DNA of 64,000 bases from Whalleya microplaca (GCA_022497155.1 MU385719.1:124001-188000); one strand, 5' to 3'. Counted from the stretch's first letter, positions 34,263 to 46,799 are shown. Program-made: numbers and translations. Notes: generated by a model from the sequence alone, not told the origin.

Positions 34263-37200
34263 TATGATGGCGAACAACACGATACCGGTGATAGCCGGCG
34301 CATTTGAGAGAAACTGCCAATGTAATCGACTACCTACGGTATCGTGCCTTGCATCGAGCAGTGTAGGTAATCAATCACCAGGCTAGCACGGGAATAAAAG
34401 ACTTTGCGTACAAAAGAGTTGAGACATGCCGCGAGCGGAATTCCTGTAGAAGTTTTGCATTGCTTTCACGATGGGGTCGACCGCTCGGTACTGGGCAAAT
34501 TAGGCAGGCGAGAAATGTGGCTTAAGATGAAACGGGACATGGGTTCGATCGCCAGGTCCAGAATCCAGGGACGACCAACACCGTGGGACTCGACTACGTA
34601 GTTGACGCCCTGACAACTAGATTGGGCGACCTTTTTAAATTCCGAGCTGTGGAGGTGAGAAAGCCATGTCCCAATCGCCAGGAGCAGAGCTATCGCCCGT
34701 GATCCCCCAGCGTCGCTTATCAGTCAGTCGAATTAGCGCACGTTTCGACTCAGCCCTGCATCTTACGCAATGGGTGTTAGGGCTGGATGGATGACATGCT
34801 CTCGAGGTACGAATGTATTATGTATGTACATACGTCCGTTGAAACCCTTGAGCTGACGTTGTAGGTATGTGTAACATGGTTGCTGACAACATGGAACCTT
34901 ATGTTCTATGTATCAACGGCTTTAACTAGTCATGGTCGAGCCGTCACCTGATAGATAGCTTCGGCTAGCTGTGCTACTACGCAAGGCCCTGACTAGGTAG
35001 TTATTAATGTATATAGAGCAAAATGTGGGAGTTAATCAGCGAGATCAGCTATGATTAACAAGCTGTGATATAGGCAGCCCATTACGTTTGCGCTTCCTAG
35101 GGCGGAGCTAACATGAGCAAGATGATGCCACGTAAATTCATCACCAGGTACGGAATCTCTTGGCAGGGCGTATCGATACGTGTATAGAATGAGGTCAGAT
35201 CATGACGGGAGAGAGAGAGAGAGGATTGGTGTGGCCGTGCTTTATCCTTCCATGCGGATGGATATTGAAGTTCTCGGTATTGCTCTTCGTGCTCCGTAAT
35301 ACGGACTTAGCTACTACTCTGCACCGTTGGGGATCTCGGATGGTTCCTCTGTGCTTCTGGAAAGCTCCGCAATAGCATTCGTTCAATTAAAACGAAACTG
35401 TTCAGATCACTGTCGTACCTACCAGACTACGCTCGGACGCAGTACTGGCTCCTTATTCGGAGGGATTCCTGACGACTTCGGCAGTTGGCAGTGTATCGCA
35501 ACTTGGTGCTGATACCTACTGTTCGGTGTGAACAGCCACGACCCTTATAGCCGGATAGCAGCCCAGGACCTTCAGTAAATACCTAGGTAGTTAAGTAAAG
35601 CAGGTGCAAAGCAAGTGCAATTACTAAGGCAGACGATCCCGCTGTATACGTGGTTGGTGATGGATCATCAGGTACAAGAACCACGAGAATGGATTTTGGG
35701 GTCACTGTACGCCTCTCGCATATCCTGTGTTTCGTGGGGCAGGCGGTGAATGGGCTGGCGGCATATTCGCGAATCTTATTCTATAAGTAGTCCTGGATCA
35801 AGCTCCGGCGACTGCGTACCTACTCGCAGTACCTGGGTAGTGACATGGGAAAGACTTGAGGACCTGCAGCAGAGGAATAGGCTCTGGACGAGCGAACCGA
35901 AAATGGGTGGGGACAAGAAGGCTGACGGTGGACGGTGGGTGTGGTCTAATTGTCAGCTGGACGCTTATGTGCCTTTTTCGAATGCAGGGCCACTGTCAAG
36001 TGTGGACTGTAGGATTGGGAGAAGAGGTCCCAGGGGATCCGAGCGAAGAAGAAAGGCCGCAGCAAGACTCCGCAAAACCCGCAATGTCGCCTTTGAGGAT
36101 GTCCTCGACGGAACCGCTAGAGAATCTTCTTTCGCGAAACCTACGGTAAAAAAAGGCAAACCAAAGGACAAGTCTGTCGTTGGCAAATATAGATGTTAGA
36201 CAGGCGGGCGTTGCGTCAGAGTTGTGCCAAGACAACGCAGATCATAAACGAATAGTGTTAAGAGCTTGTGAAGATCAGGCCCGATGACAGAAAGCAAAAG
36301 CATGTGTAAGACGGAGATCCTCGAGCCAACTTACTATTCATACATGTACATACATGCTATTGTGCCCTATTGTTGTCCACGCTGCCACGAGGCGTCATCC
36401 TTCGCCGGTCTATTTCAGCCTCTAACTCATTAGTTGAGTACCTATGGACGGCGCTGGCGGAAGCCGTCGCAAGCCACGAGCAGAGATCCTTCTGTCGCGC
36501 GACTCGGGATTGATCATTACATAGCAATGGGGGAGTCAGTCGGTGGCTGGTAGCGGTATTTTAAGCGGGTTGAAGACGAATAGCTTGCTTCCTTGCTAGC
36601 CTCGGAATTTCGACCATAGGTTAATAAGTAGCGATTGAAGCCTAACGATACATAGGACCAGGGGGCTGTCGTGGCATGTAGGAACGAATGGGCTTGTCTC
36701 AAACTCTGACAGTCACACTTGTGTCTGGTTGATATCCAAGGAGATGGGAATATGGGGGAATATATAATCATATGTATTACAAGGCATCGCATCGCGCATA
36801 CATCGCGCATAGGTTGCCAAGTAACTGGTTGATTGTATTGTACAGACTGTGTGTGTGTGTTATGGTGTGGGTGTGTGTATGTGTGAGCTTGGAGAGAGGG
36901 GCACCCTCTTTTGTGTTGTTGTTTTTCCTTCGATGCGACAGTGGGGTGTGCCCTGGGTGCTGCCATCAATTCAAGTGCGCTACGTAGAATGATGTCGATG
37001 ATGTAAGTCGAAATAGTCAAAATAGGTAGGGCAGGAGGCAAGCAGGCAAGTAGGGATTCCTTCGTCGTGCCTTGCGGCGCTTGCCCCTCTTATGGATGCA
37101 ACTAAGGCCCTAATCGACAAATCGGCAGGCTGGGACTGATCGGTCAGGGCTTGCATAAATATAAATTAAAGACGCTAATAAGTTAGCTTTATACCCTTTT

Positions 37201-37949
37201 TGGCAGTAATTTCAACCCACCTTATTGTTATGTAATGCTAGCTTAATTTTAGGCTAGCTATATAAATTTTCTTTAATTTATAAATATATCTATAGATTTA
37301 TAGCTTATTATTAGTTAATAAATAGCTTAATTGTTAAGTAATTAGCGTAAAAAACCTGTTTAATCGATTAATTTTAAACTAATTTTTAATAAATAAATAT
37401 AAGCTGATTTATTAGGCTAAAATTACATATAACGCGCCTTTAAAAAGTGAATATTTTAATTTTTAATGGATAATTATTAACGCCGGCGCTTAGCGTTTGC
37501 TATAGCTATAATAGTTATTTTATATTAGATATACTTAAATCGATTATATCGATAACTTTTAGTAAAATTAATAAATAATCGGCGTTTAAAATATAATAAC
37601 GATCCTAATAAAAGCCGGAAAGTTATTAAAATACTTTTAAACGGCTTAAATAAAAGGTTTTAAAAACTATTTCAAATATTTAAAATAGTTTTTAAAAAAC
37701 TATTAAAATAGCTTCAAACTAATACTAATTTTCGTAAATTAACTAAATATATAATTACTAAATAAAAACTATTAATATTTTTATAGATAATAGTTTATAA
37801 CGAACTGTAACGGAATATTACCTATCGATTTAAAATTAGCTAAAATATAGTTTTAAAAGTTTTTTAATATATTTTTATCCGAATAGTCTAGTTATATAAA
37901 ACTTTTATTCGATAGCCGGCAGCCGATTACATAGCTAAAAAAGTAAAAT

Positions 37950-38510
37950 TAAACCCGGTTTTAAATATTTTTAACGGTGCTATCGGTACTATAAATAGTA
38001 TATATATATATATATTTATATTATATAATAGCTAGAAACGATAACGCAATCGGAAAGAATTTATTTTTTAAAACGTATTTACGGCTATAAAATTTAATAA
38101 CACCTTTAGTTACGTATTAGTTAAGGCAAAAGGTTTAATATATAATAATAACTTATTATTAAACGTTATAGCTAAGGAATTTAATATATTTCCTAGTAAA
38201 TTTTATTTAACAGATATTAACTTTAGTAATAAAAAAAAAGTAGTTATACTTTTCCCGAAAGTATAATATTATTTACAAAAATAGCGGTAAGTTATTTATA
38301 AGCCTTAAACGTCAAAAGAGTTATATAACTTTCGTTATTTAAAATTAAGGATTATTATAAAGCAGATTTTCGGCATACTAAAAAAAAAGTTTAAGATTAT
38401 TTATAGCTCGGTAATAAAATATAAACTATATATTTAAATTTAAATTATATATGCTGTCTATAGTTTTTATAATTTTATTAAGGCATAAGAAATTATTAAT
38501 AATAACGGCA
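37950..38510 (+). pseudogene. Harbinger transposase relic (DDE_4)
   Basis: The frame is broken by stops, but conserved blocks follow the family's order: the D1 block (NGAIGTINS), the D2 block (KFYLTDINFSN, Asp at 38,213-38,215), a block resembling the F-P-x-V-x-Y-x-L-x-x-W region, the block around LYNFRYLKLRIIIKQIFG where the family has Arg-His-x-x-x-Arg-x-x-x-Glu, and the closing AVYSFYNFIKA, which matches the family's A-L-x-x-L-H-N-F-I. Most differences from consensus are those produced by C-to-T or G-to-A changes. Confidence 0.82.
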
Positions 38511-38793
38511 GTTAAAAATCGAGGTTATTTCGAAAATAATAAAAATGCCTAATTAAAGCTCGAGAAAGGGCAAATCGGCATATTTATAATAAAAAATCTC
38601 GTTATATACGTTATCGGATTATTATATAAATATAAAATAGGTATTGAAATTATTTAGTTATAAATATATTAAAAAATAAGTAATTATAATAAATATATGA
38701 TTTATTAGCCTTATTAAAAAGTTAGCTTTATTAAATGTAGTTATTAAAAAATAGTAGCTATTATAGTTGCTAATTAAGTTTAAAGGCTGCTGA

Positions 38794-38905
38794 AAAATCG
38801 ATTGCTATAATAAAAATCAGTTATAATTAAAAAATCGATTACTATAATAAAATTAATTATAGTTATAAAGTCGATTATAGTAATAAAAATCAGTTATAAC
38901 TACTA
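38794..38905 (+). repeat. 37-bp tandem repeat, three copies
   Basis: Units starting at 38,794, 38,831 and about 38,867 share ATCGATT/TCGATTA, then CTATAATAAAA and CAGTTATAA. They lie in the Harbinger left arm, about 75 bases before the chromovirus insertion site. Confidence 0.7.
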
Positions 38906-38980
38906 TATTACTTTATTACTAAATGGCCGTTTTTTATATACCCTTTTAAGTATAATAATTAGGCAATTTTTTAAATATTG

Positions 38981-39192
38981 TGTTAGATATAGGGCTTATA
39001 TTATAAGCCTTATTAACCTATAAGCCCTATCGGGGACGTATCGGGGAAAGACCGGAGGTTTTTTCTTACTTTTTGTTTATATAAGGGAGGTTTCGCCCTC
39101 TTTATATATAAAGGGGATAAGAATTAATACATCTATATTTATACCTTATAAATTAATATATTACCTGTATTTAGCTATTACTATTTTTTATA
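38981..39192 (+). repeat. Left LTR of the chromovirus (212 bp)
   Basis: It has the same length as the right copy at 48,402-48,613. Differences by eye are nearly all transitions. Confidence 0.93.
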
Positions 39193-39225
39193 ATTTTGAT
39201 TTTTTTTTTCTCGAGTTATTTACGG

Positions 39226-40162
39226 TATATCGACTTTAGGTATATTTATTAAAAACAGTACCCGAAAGGGCAAACAAGCTGCCGCGGAACTTTTACGAGA
39301 GCCGGATCTTATAACTATTAAGGAAGGCTTGTCGCTCGTACAAATAAAAAACCCCGATTTTTTAAAGAACTAGGATTAAAGAAGGGACAAATTTATTACT
39401 TAACCCTAAAAGGATATAAAACTTAGCCAAACTTAAAATACCGCAAAAGCTAACGAATAACGAGCCCGCTATTATAAAAAGTTTCGCATTTTAAAGCTTA
39501 AACGAACTATTTTACGTATCTTTTTTGTGTAATTTATTAAAGCCTTATATAAAAAACGTGACGTAATTAGTACTCGGGACGCGTTATTAAAACTTTTAGA
39601 CTTATTATTATTTAATAGTAAGTTTGACGTACCTAAAAGCTCGGGGCCTAACTTTTTTTTAGGAGAGTTTATTTTGCCGGACCCCGATTTATTTAATTCC
39701 GATAGCGATTCGGATATTAATTTTAGTTGTATCGTTACGTTTAATTATAATAAGTTTAGCTTTTTGTTTAATTACGTTAAATAGGAGTTTTAGCTTAATA
39801 AATGCCGGGCTATTTTTTTTAGCATACTTAAAAAATTTCGGAAAAATATCGCTAAAATTATTTATATTCGGAATAAAATGAACTAATAATATAAAAGAAT
39901 ATATTAAACCCGAATTTAATTTGCAAATAAGCCGGAACGATAGTATTTCCGATCGGATTAGAGTACTTTTAAGTAATAAATTAAGATATTTATTCGTAAT
40001 TCCGGATACCTGAAAGTTTATTTTATTATAGCATTAGAAAATGCCGGCTAATAGCCGGGATAGGACTTTCGGAAGTTCGATATATATTTTTTCGGCCTGA
40101 AGGCCTAACGACTTAAGCTAGTTTCGGAAGAAAACCGGGCCTTACTTTTTTACGGGAAGTTA
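39226..40162 (+). pseudogene. Chromovirus gag relic, 5' part
   Basis: The plus strand reads KGKQAAAELLREPDLITIKE and later RDVISTRDALLKLLDLLLFN and FDVPKSSGP, separated by stops mostly of the TAG/TAA kind that RIP makes from Gln and Trp codons. The remaining gag, including the zinc-knuckle relic at 43.08 kb, lies beyond the inner insertion. Confidence 0.6.
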
Positions 40163-40167
40163 CGGCC

Positions 40168-40421
40168 TGTCACGGCACAAGCCTATGGGGTGCCCTACAG
40201 CTCCCTGAAGGTCCCTATAGCTGTAGTATACCCCACTACCCCTCACACGTGACCTGCTAGACCACATGCTTAGTTAGATAGCTTAGGTAATCAGGTGAGA
40301 AGGTTTTCTTAAGTCAGGCTGTCATATAGCAATTAGCTGACCTTTTACTCCTCACCTTATAATTTTATAATAATATACACTTATTACTTAAATATGCCAC
40401 CTCTTTCCTTAAGCCGTCACA
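40168..40421 (+). repeat. Left LTR of the inner element (254 bp)
   Basis: It pairs with 42,444-42,697 at equal length and about 91 % identity by eye, with transitions only. Confidence 0.93.
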
Positions 40422-41089
40422 TAATTATAAGGTCCTTTAGCGCTAAATTTAGCTAATTTTATTTATCAGGCTATCGTAATTAATTTAACACCTTTAACGT
40501 TAATTTATAACGCGTTACGGCGATCGTCATTTTTACCTTACTTATTAATTTATAACTAGTTACGGTAACAAGGTTTAATTTATAACCAGTTATAGCAAAC
40601 ACCTTACCTTTAATACCTCAGGCCTCTAGCGATATATATAAACGATTAGTAACGTTACCTCTAAAATCGTTAGTTACTTTTACTAGTTACTAGTTAAATT
40701 AGCTACCCTTTTTTCTCTCCTATCGGATCTCGTCTTATTAAATATATACAGCAGCATCCAGCTAATTAGCGCTAAATCACGCCTGTTATCCTTGCCGACC
40801 TTGTCCTTTAGACACCTTCCTCGTTCCTGTCTAATTTATATTATAATATAGCAGACTCGAACTCACCCGTTATTACCTACTAATTTGTAATTCGTTACGG
40901 CAGCACGGTTGATTTTTTTTTTTCAGCTTAATTTATAATTCGTTACGGCAAGTTACCTACTTTCCTTAACTCGATTTACAACCAGTTGCGGCAAGTCACC
41001 TTTCACTTATTTATATACTAATTTATAACCAGTTGCGGCAGTATATCGGCAATAGCTTCTATTAGCGGCGGTAAAATCCACGCCGCTAT

Positions 41090-41790
41090 CTAAGCAGCCA
41101 CGGCTACCCTACGTGCTAAACTCATATCTAAATTTAATACCTATATTAAATCTCTAAAAAGCAACTATAAAAGCTACGTTTAACAGCTTTAGGTCGATAA
41201 GTCCTCTATCGAAATTAAACTTGCCGTTATTAAAACTACCTACGGTGCCTTTCTAGTTAAGCAACTACGCCCTCGACTTATCCTCCCAGATCTTTCTACT
41301 TTATTTAGCCCGTTAGACTTTAATGTATGGATACTACAGTTATTAAGTAAACTAAGCGTTAATAGCGATGCCCTCGGCTTACCGGAAGTAAAATTCCATT
41401 ACATATACGCTCGATTTAAACCTAAGGTACAACATCTTATTAACCCCGTTTTTTATTAGGCATAAGAAATAAAGGTCTAGGACTATTAGCAAATCTTAAA
41501 TACCTTAAACCGACTATACGAGGATCCGAATAAGGCCGATCGGGCCGCCAAACGCCTCTATAGTTTTAAGTAGGGTTAAAACGAGTCTATTCGCATTTTT
41601 TTAACGAATTAGAAACGCTAGATATATAAATCAGGCGCCGTTACTTTATCTAACGCACTTAAAATTTAAGGCCTCCGCTATAACGTAAACGATCGACTAA
41701 AGGACAAACTAAATAAAATAAATCAGTTTTAAGGACTGCCGGAAAATTACGATAAGTTTATCTTTTTGCTTTACTAATTATTAAGATATT
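41090..41790 (+). pseudogene. Gag relic of the inner element
   Basis: A recognisable retroelement gag region runs in one plus frame, with stops that replace expected Gln/Trp codons. The peptide FNVWILQLLSKLSVNSDA resembles the capsid start of fungal LTR elements. No zinc knuckle is seen. Confidence 0.65.
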
Positions 41791-42443
41791 ATATCTATAG
41801 GGCTGGAGGAAATATATCGTCAGTTCTTTATTACTCGAACGTAATAAATACGTCTGTTAGTACAATTTACGTCCACTATCTAACAATTTATAGCAAATCC
41901 AAAAATACCTCTAAAAATAGTGGATAGCTACCTAAGATTGCGTCACTTTGGACGGCTATAGGTTAGCAGGCTTTCTTTGCCTTAAAGACTAAGTAGCAGC
42001 GTTATCGGAAGTAGTACGCCTATATGCGTTATAGTAACGGAAATTACGAAGTTTCGAAATGCCTTCTGTTGCTAGCGGAATCGAACTTTCGGAAGTTCTT
42101 CGCCGATAAGGATAGCGGTTATAAAAATTAAGTAGGAAATTAGGAAAGTAGTTAGTTATAACAGCAGGTATATAGCTTATAATAGTCGATACTAAATAGT
42201 TATAAAGGAATATAATAAATTAATAAAATCCTTTTAAAGGATTCGATTTTCAAAATTTTAATAAGTTTACTTAGTACTAATATTAGATCTTATACAATTT
42301 ATATAGGTGGAGACATAAGGGTTAAATGAGGTTAAAAAATCACCTTTTAGGGATAGTGGTAATTAGGTTAATCTTTATATACACCAGGTGCGCTATAAGC
42401 TAGCTATTATTAGCTATTGTGTATAATGGATTTAAGGGGGTAA

Positions 42444-42697
42444 TGTTACGGCACAGGCCTATGGGGTGCCCTATAGCTCCCTGAAGGTCCCTATAGCTAC
42501 AGCATACCCCACTACCCCTCACACATGACCTGCTGGACCACATACTTAGTTAGATAGCTTAAGTAATTAGGTGAGGAGGTTTTCTTAGGTCAGGCTGTCA
42601 CATAACAATTAGCTGACCTTTTACTCCTCACCTTATAATTTTACAATAATACACACCTATTACTCAAATGCGCCACCTCCTTCCTTAAGCCGTCACA
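42444..42697 (+). repeat. Right LTR of the inner element (254 bp)
   Basis: It ends GCCGTCACA and is followed directly by the CGGCC duplication. Confidence 0.93.
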
Positions 42698-43950
42698 CGG
42701 CCGAACTTTAGGAATAAAATTATTAGTTACGATAAAGAGTTTTTAAAAAAACGGAATAATATAATAGATGTTGCTATCTAACGTTAGGAATTAATATTTA
42801 TAGTTTAAAAAAAAGCTACCGATTTTAAGGGTAGCTATAAGCGGGGCTATAATAATAATAAAAAGGACCCGAACCCGGGCCGAAAGCCTTTCCGTTAAAC
42901 AGACGGATTTTAAAGTTTTAAAAGGCCCGGAAAAAGAACTAATCTTTCTAAAAAAAAATACTAGTATTAGGGTTATTATATTATTAACTTTATTACTAAA
43001 AGTAATATTTAAATTTTGCTAAGGCTTACCGGTAACGAGTCCGGTATTAGGCCGAAAAATAAGTTGTAAAAAAGGTGTTATAATTGTAACAAATTAAAAT
43101 ATTATACCTGCGATTATATTATTAGTTAGGGAAACAGGCTTAAGGTTTAAAAACTATTAAAGCTTTTAAACCCGATAGAAAGTTATTTATTTAAGTTTCG
43201 CATGTTTTTTAAACCTTTTGTATAGTTTATCCGGGTATAAAAAAAAAGGCCTTTTTTATTACTTACGCTAATTTAAATACCTGCTTTTCGGTAGATTTAA
43301 TTAGTTATATATTTATATTAAAATATAAATTAAAAAAAGCCTTTTTTAAGGCTGTTAACTTTAAAGCTTTAAAGCGATAAACCGTATTTATTTATAGTGT
43401 TTTTTGGGTCGATTTTATAATAAAGAATAAACGAGGCGCTAACTGCCGGTTTTAACGCCTCTATATTGTTATCGATCGGGACCCCCGAAAAAAAAAAAGT
43501 CTATTTTTTTTAGGTTAACTAACTTTAAAAAGCTAACGGATTATTTTCGATTCTATTATAAATCGCTAGTATTTCGGCATTATAGGCTTTTTAATAAAAT
43601 TATTAAGCTTTAAGTAATTTACCCGAGAGTGTTAAAATTGTGCCGTTTGTTATGTAGTTATTTAATTCCCGGAAGAAATCCCGAAATTATGGGACGAAAA
43701 TAATTCCGATATTTTAACTATAACGCCTAAAACTATTGCAAATTTTTTATTTACTTTTTAAAGCTATTCCGACTTTTTTAATATTAATAAAGCCGATACT
43801 TTATCCTGCCGAAATTAGGTTAATTACGTTATCGACCTATTTCCGGAAATAGATATATTTTATTACTTTATTTATTTTTTTGTTTACGATAAATTAAAAA
43901 AGCTCTAGAAATTTATTATTAAAATAAAGGTTAATAATAAGATTTAAGAT

Positions 43951-44480
43951 TTGAAAAGTCCTGTTAGTGTTTTTATATTATTTGTGCCTAAAAAGGACGG
44001 TAGCCTTCGGCTTTATGTGGACTATAAGGGCTTAAATAAGGTAACGGTTAAAAATCGCTATATTTTATCCCTAATTTTGGAATTACTAAATAGGATATTA
44101 GGGGCTAAAGTATTTTCGAAAATTGACCTTAAGGACGTATTAGGGCAGAAATTAAAACGAAACTTTCTAAATGAGCTAGTTAAAAAAGCTTTTAAAAAGC
44201 TGGTGGCTATATTTTAAATCGCCTCTCTCTTGTTATATTTCGATTTAGAAAAGCGAATAAAGGTAGAAATTGACGTCTCGAAAGATGTTATATTTAAAAC
44301 TCTGTTATAATAAGATAATGAGGGGCGTTAGTACCCGGTAGCCTTTTAGTCGCGGAAATTTACCGGATTAGAGCTAAATTACGGAACTCCCGATTAAGAA
44401 ATGTTAGTTATTATTAATACGTTTAAGTATTAGCGATATTATTTTTAAGAAAGCAAGTTTTTTATAAAAGTTTATATAGA
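43951..44480 (+). pseudogene. Chromovirus reverse transcriptase/RNase H relic with internal deletion
   Basis: An 88-residue open stretch carries [19 protein letters not shown] and [12 protein letters not shown], the start of the Ty3/gypsy palm domain. Within about 20 residues the sequence is already at the region just before RNase H ([11 protein letters not shown]), followed by YFDLEKRIKVEIDVS and PVAF, SRKFTGLELNYGTPD. The part that should hold the catalytic F/Y-x-D-D motif and the thumb is missing, so this copy cannot have encoded a working polymerase. Several stops are present in the RNase H part. Confidence 0.85.
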
Positions 44481-44979
44481 TTATATTAATTTAATTAGTT
44501 TTATAATTAACTTAAAGTTTAATGTAAAGTAAGCTAGGTGGTGTATATTATTAGTCTTTTTTAATTTTATTATTAAATATTAGCCGGGAAAACGGAACTT
44601 TACCGATTTTATTTCGAGACGTCCCGATTATACGATAAAACGGTTTAATAATTTAATACTATTGTTTATTTTAAAGCGGAAAATAGTAATGGACTAAAGC
44701 CTTATAATTAACGACGAGATCCTAGGAATATTTATTTTTACGGAATATATTTATATTCCGGTTAGTATTTAATAGGTATTAGTTTAAATTATTATCCGAC
44801 GTAAAGCCCGCTATATAGCTAGGAACGAGACTTATTATTAAAATAAATATTTCCCGGATTTAATTATTTTTATTTAAAAGGTATAGCGAAAGGACCCCGA
44901 ATATCGAACGATTTAATTTTATATTATTACTAATTTTATCTGGAATACCTAATAGAATTTGAGGCTTTATAACCTTGTT

Positions 44980-45480
44980 TTTTTTGATTAATAGATTTAT
45001 ATACCTTAAGAAAAATCCTTTTAATTATAGCTAATCGAACTATATTATAACGATAAGTTAACTGGCTATTTCGGATAAAAACGGATTTATTAGTTGTTAG
45101 CCCGAAAGTTTTACTAAAAGGACTTACGATAAAATATCTGGGATTATATATAATATTGCGAGATCTGTTTTAGGTTTAAGGCGAAATATTATTATTTTTA
45201 TAATAAATTAAATACTTTATTTATTTTAGAACGTTTTATATAAAAACTGTTTATGGATTTTATTATTAGGTTATTTTTTTTTTTTTGCGAAAGATAGGAC
45301 GTAAACGTTATTTTAATAATTATAAACCGTTTTACGAAAATGATTTTTTTATTTGTAGTATTTATTTATTTAGACGCCGCTTAGTTAGCCTAACTATTTT
45401 ACGAAAAAATCGAGTGCTAGTTTGGCGCTTTTATAAGTATTATATTAGATTGGGGACTTATTTTTATAAGTAAATTTTGG
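44980..45480 (+). pseudogene. Chromovirus integrase relic
   Basis: The H2C2 zinc-binding region is visible as LIELYYNDKLTGYFG, LLARKFY and CEICFRFKAKYY, with the first two histidines replaced by tyrosines (CAT/CAC to TAT/TAC, RIP-type). MDFII follows at the start of the catalytic core. Downstream the frame is too decayed to place the D-D-E residues. Confidence 0.72.
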
Positions 45481-46125
45481 TTTAAGTTTTACTATTATAA
45501 TAAGATAAAATTATAATTTTTAATAGCGTTTTATTTTTAAACCGATAGGTAAACGGAGCGAATGAATTAAACGCTAGAAACATATTTACGAAGTTTTATT
45601 AAAATTTAATAAATAACGTAGTTAAAGTTATTACTTTATACCGCGTTTGTTATAAATTTTATTACTAATCGGACGACCGGAAAGGCGCCTTTTAAAGTTT
45701 TATATAAATATTTCCCGGAGTTTTATATTTTTATATTAGAGCTTTTTGCTGTAAAAGAGGTTTTTGGGGTATATGCCCGACTAAAGTGTTTGGAATAGTT
45801 CCGAAAAGACTTAAAGGACTATTAAAGGAACGCTAACGAATTATACGCGAAATATTATAATAATAAATATACTTTTTTAATTTTATACGTTAGCTAAAAA
45901 GTCGGCCTTTCGATTAAGAACTTACGACTAAAGTATTTTAAGCTTGCCCTAAAATTTATAAAACCTTTTAAAGTTATTATAAAAATCGGCTTTTAAGCTT
46001 ACCGGCTCGTTTTGCCCGTAAAATATAGTCGAATTTATAACGTATTTTTTATATAACTTTTAGAACTATAGGAAGCTAGATTATTTGACCTTTTATTTAT
46101 ACCTAATTTAAAAAACAACAAAAAA

Positions 46126-46272
46126 TGGGCAATTAAAAATATAGTTAATTATTAGGTATATTAAAGCGAGATATATTATAAAGTAAAATGGAATAGATAG
46201 CCCGCTAAATATAATTAATAGGTAGTAGCTGAAAATATGGCTAACGTTTAAGATAGTATTACGAAATATAAG
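46126..46272 (+). pseudogene. Chromodomain relic of the chromovirus
   Basis: With stops included, the frame keeps the chromodomain framework: WAIKNIVNY, then EIYYKVKWNR, PAKYN and VVAENMANV, matching the usual order I-x-x-Y, L-V-K-W-x-G, P-x-x-x-x-T-W-E-P and E-N-L. It places the element in the chromovirus branch of Ty3/gypsy. Confidence 0.72.
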
Positions 46273-46514
46273 CGAAAGCAAAAAAAAAAAATAAGGAACC
46301 GAAAACGAAAGATTTAGTAATAGCGTAATAAATTATAGAACGGCTAGTAGCTAATATTAAATATTGTAATTTTTAATTGCTAAAATAAAATAGTTACGAA
46401 AAGGTATTAAAAAATATAAAAAAGCGAGCCGAATATATTTTTTTAAATAATTAAGTAAATTACTAATAACCAAAATAGTACCGAAAAATAAGAAAATAGT
46501 TATTATATATTATA

Positions 46515-46790
46515 TTTTAGGATTCGAATTTAAAAATAGGCAGATTATATAATCTAAGATAATAGGGGCCCGGAAAACTGACGAAAATAAGCAGAAACTA
46601 AGAGATGACGATATAAGGGAAGCGGCCGCTATAAATAGTATTTTAGGAATCGAACTTAAAGATAGGCAAATTATATAACCTAAAATAATAGGGGCTTAGA
46701 AGACCGACAAAAATAAGCAGAAATTAAAAGATAACGATATAAAGGAAGCGGCCGCTATAAATAATATTTTAGGGATCGAATTTAAAAGTA
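46515..46790 (+). repeat. 126-bp tandem repeat within the chromovirus 3' region
   Basis: TTTTAGGATTCGAA (46,515), TTTTAGGAATCGAA (46,641) and TTTTAGGGATCGAA (46,767) mark three unit starts exactly 126 bases apart. Two units are complete, and each contains GCGGCCGCTATAAATA and GGCAGATTATATAA-like blocks. 126 is a multiple of three (42 codons), and one plus frame reads ILGIELKDRQIIQP in successive copies, so it was probably a protein repeat. Confidence 0.85.
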
Positions 46791-46799
46791 AGTAAATTA

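Larger units (their letters stand above)
31146..37102. other. Gene-poor, microsatellite-rich stretch before the transposon island
   Basis: Frames here are short or made of simple repeats. The stretch holds purine-rich leader-like DNA at 31,170-31,250, the third dispersed fragment at 32.3 kb, long CATA/TACC repeats at 32.6-32.8 kb, GGCA and GGCT repeats at 33.1 and 33.65 kb, and a G-rich tract at 34.23 kb. Unlike the island that follows, it is not strongly AT-biased. Confidence 0.5.
40168..42697 (+). mobile_element. Gag-only, non-autonomous LTR retrotransposon nested in the chromovirus
   Basis: Two 254-bp LTRs (40,168-40,421 and 42,444-42,697) begin TGT(C/T)ACGGCACA and end GCCGTCACA. CGGCC occurs immediately outside both ends (40,163-40,167 and 42,698-42,702), a perfect 5-bp duplication. 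A polypurine tract GGATTTAAGGGGG precedes the right LTR. The ~2.0-kb interior encodes only a gag-like protein on the plus strand (PLDFNVWILQLLSKLSVNS, FHYIYARFKPKVQHLINPVF, LYEDPNKADRAAKRLYSF), broken by TAG/TAA codons at likely Gln and Trp positions. I find no protease, reverse transcriptase or integrase. LTR copies differ at roughly 22 positions by eye, all transitions. It keeps more CpA and is less AT-rich than its host, as expected of the youngest layer. Confidence 0.92.

Noticed and set aside
33441..34320. Frames of 120-165 residues around the GGCT repeat
   Set aside because: Repeats account for the open frames, both strands are equally open, and there is no domain or intron support.
34480..34560. 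tRNA-like B-box (GGGTTCGATCGCC)
   Set aside because: No matching A-box, acceptor stem or anticodon arm can be folded around it.
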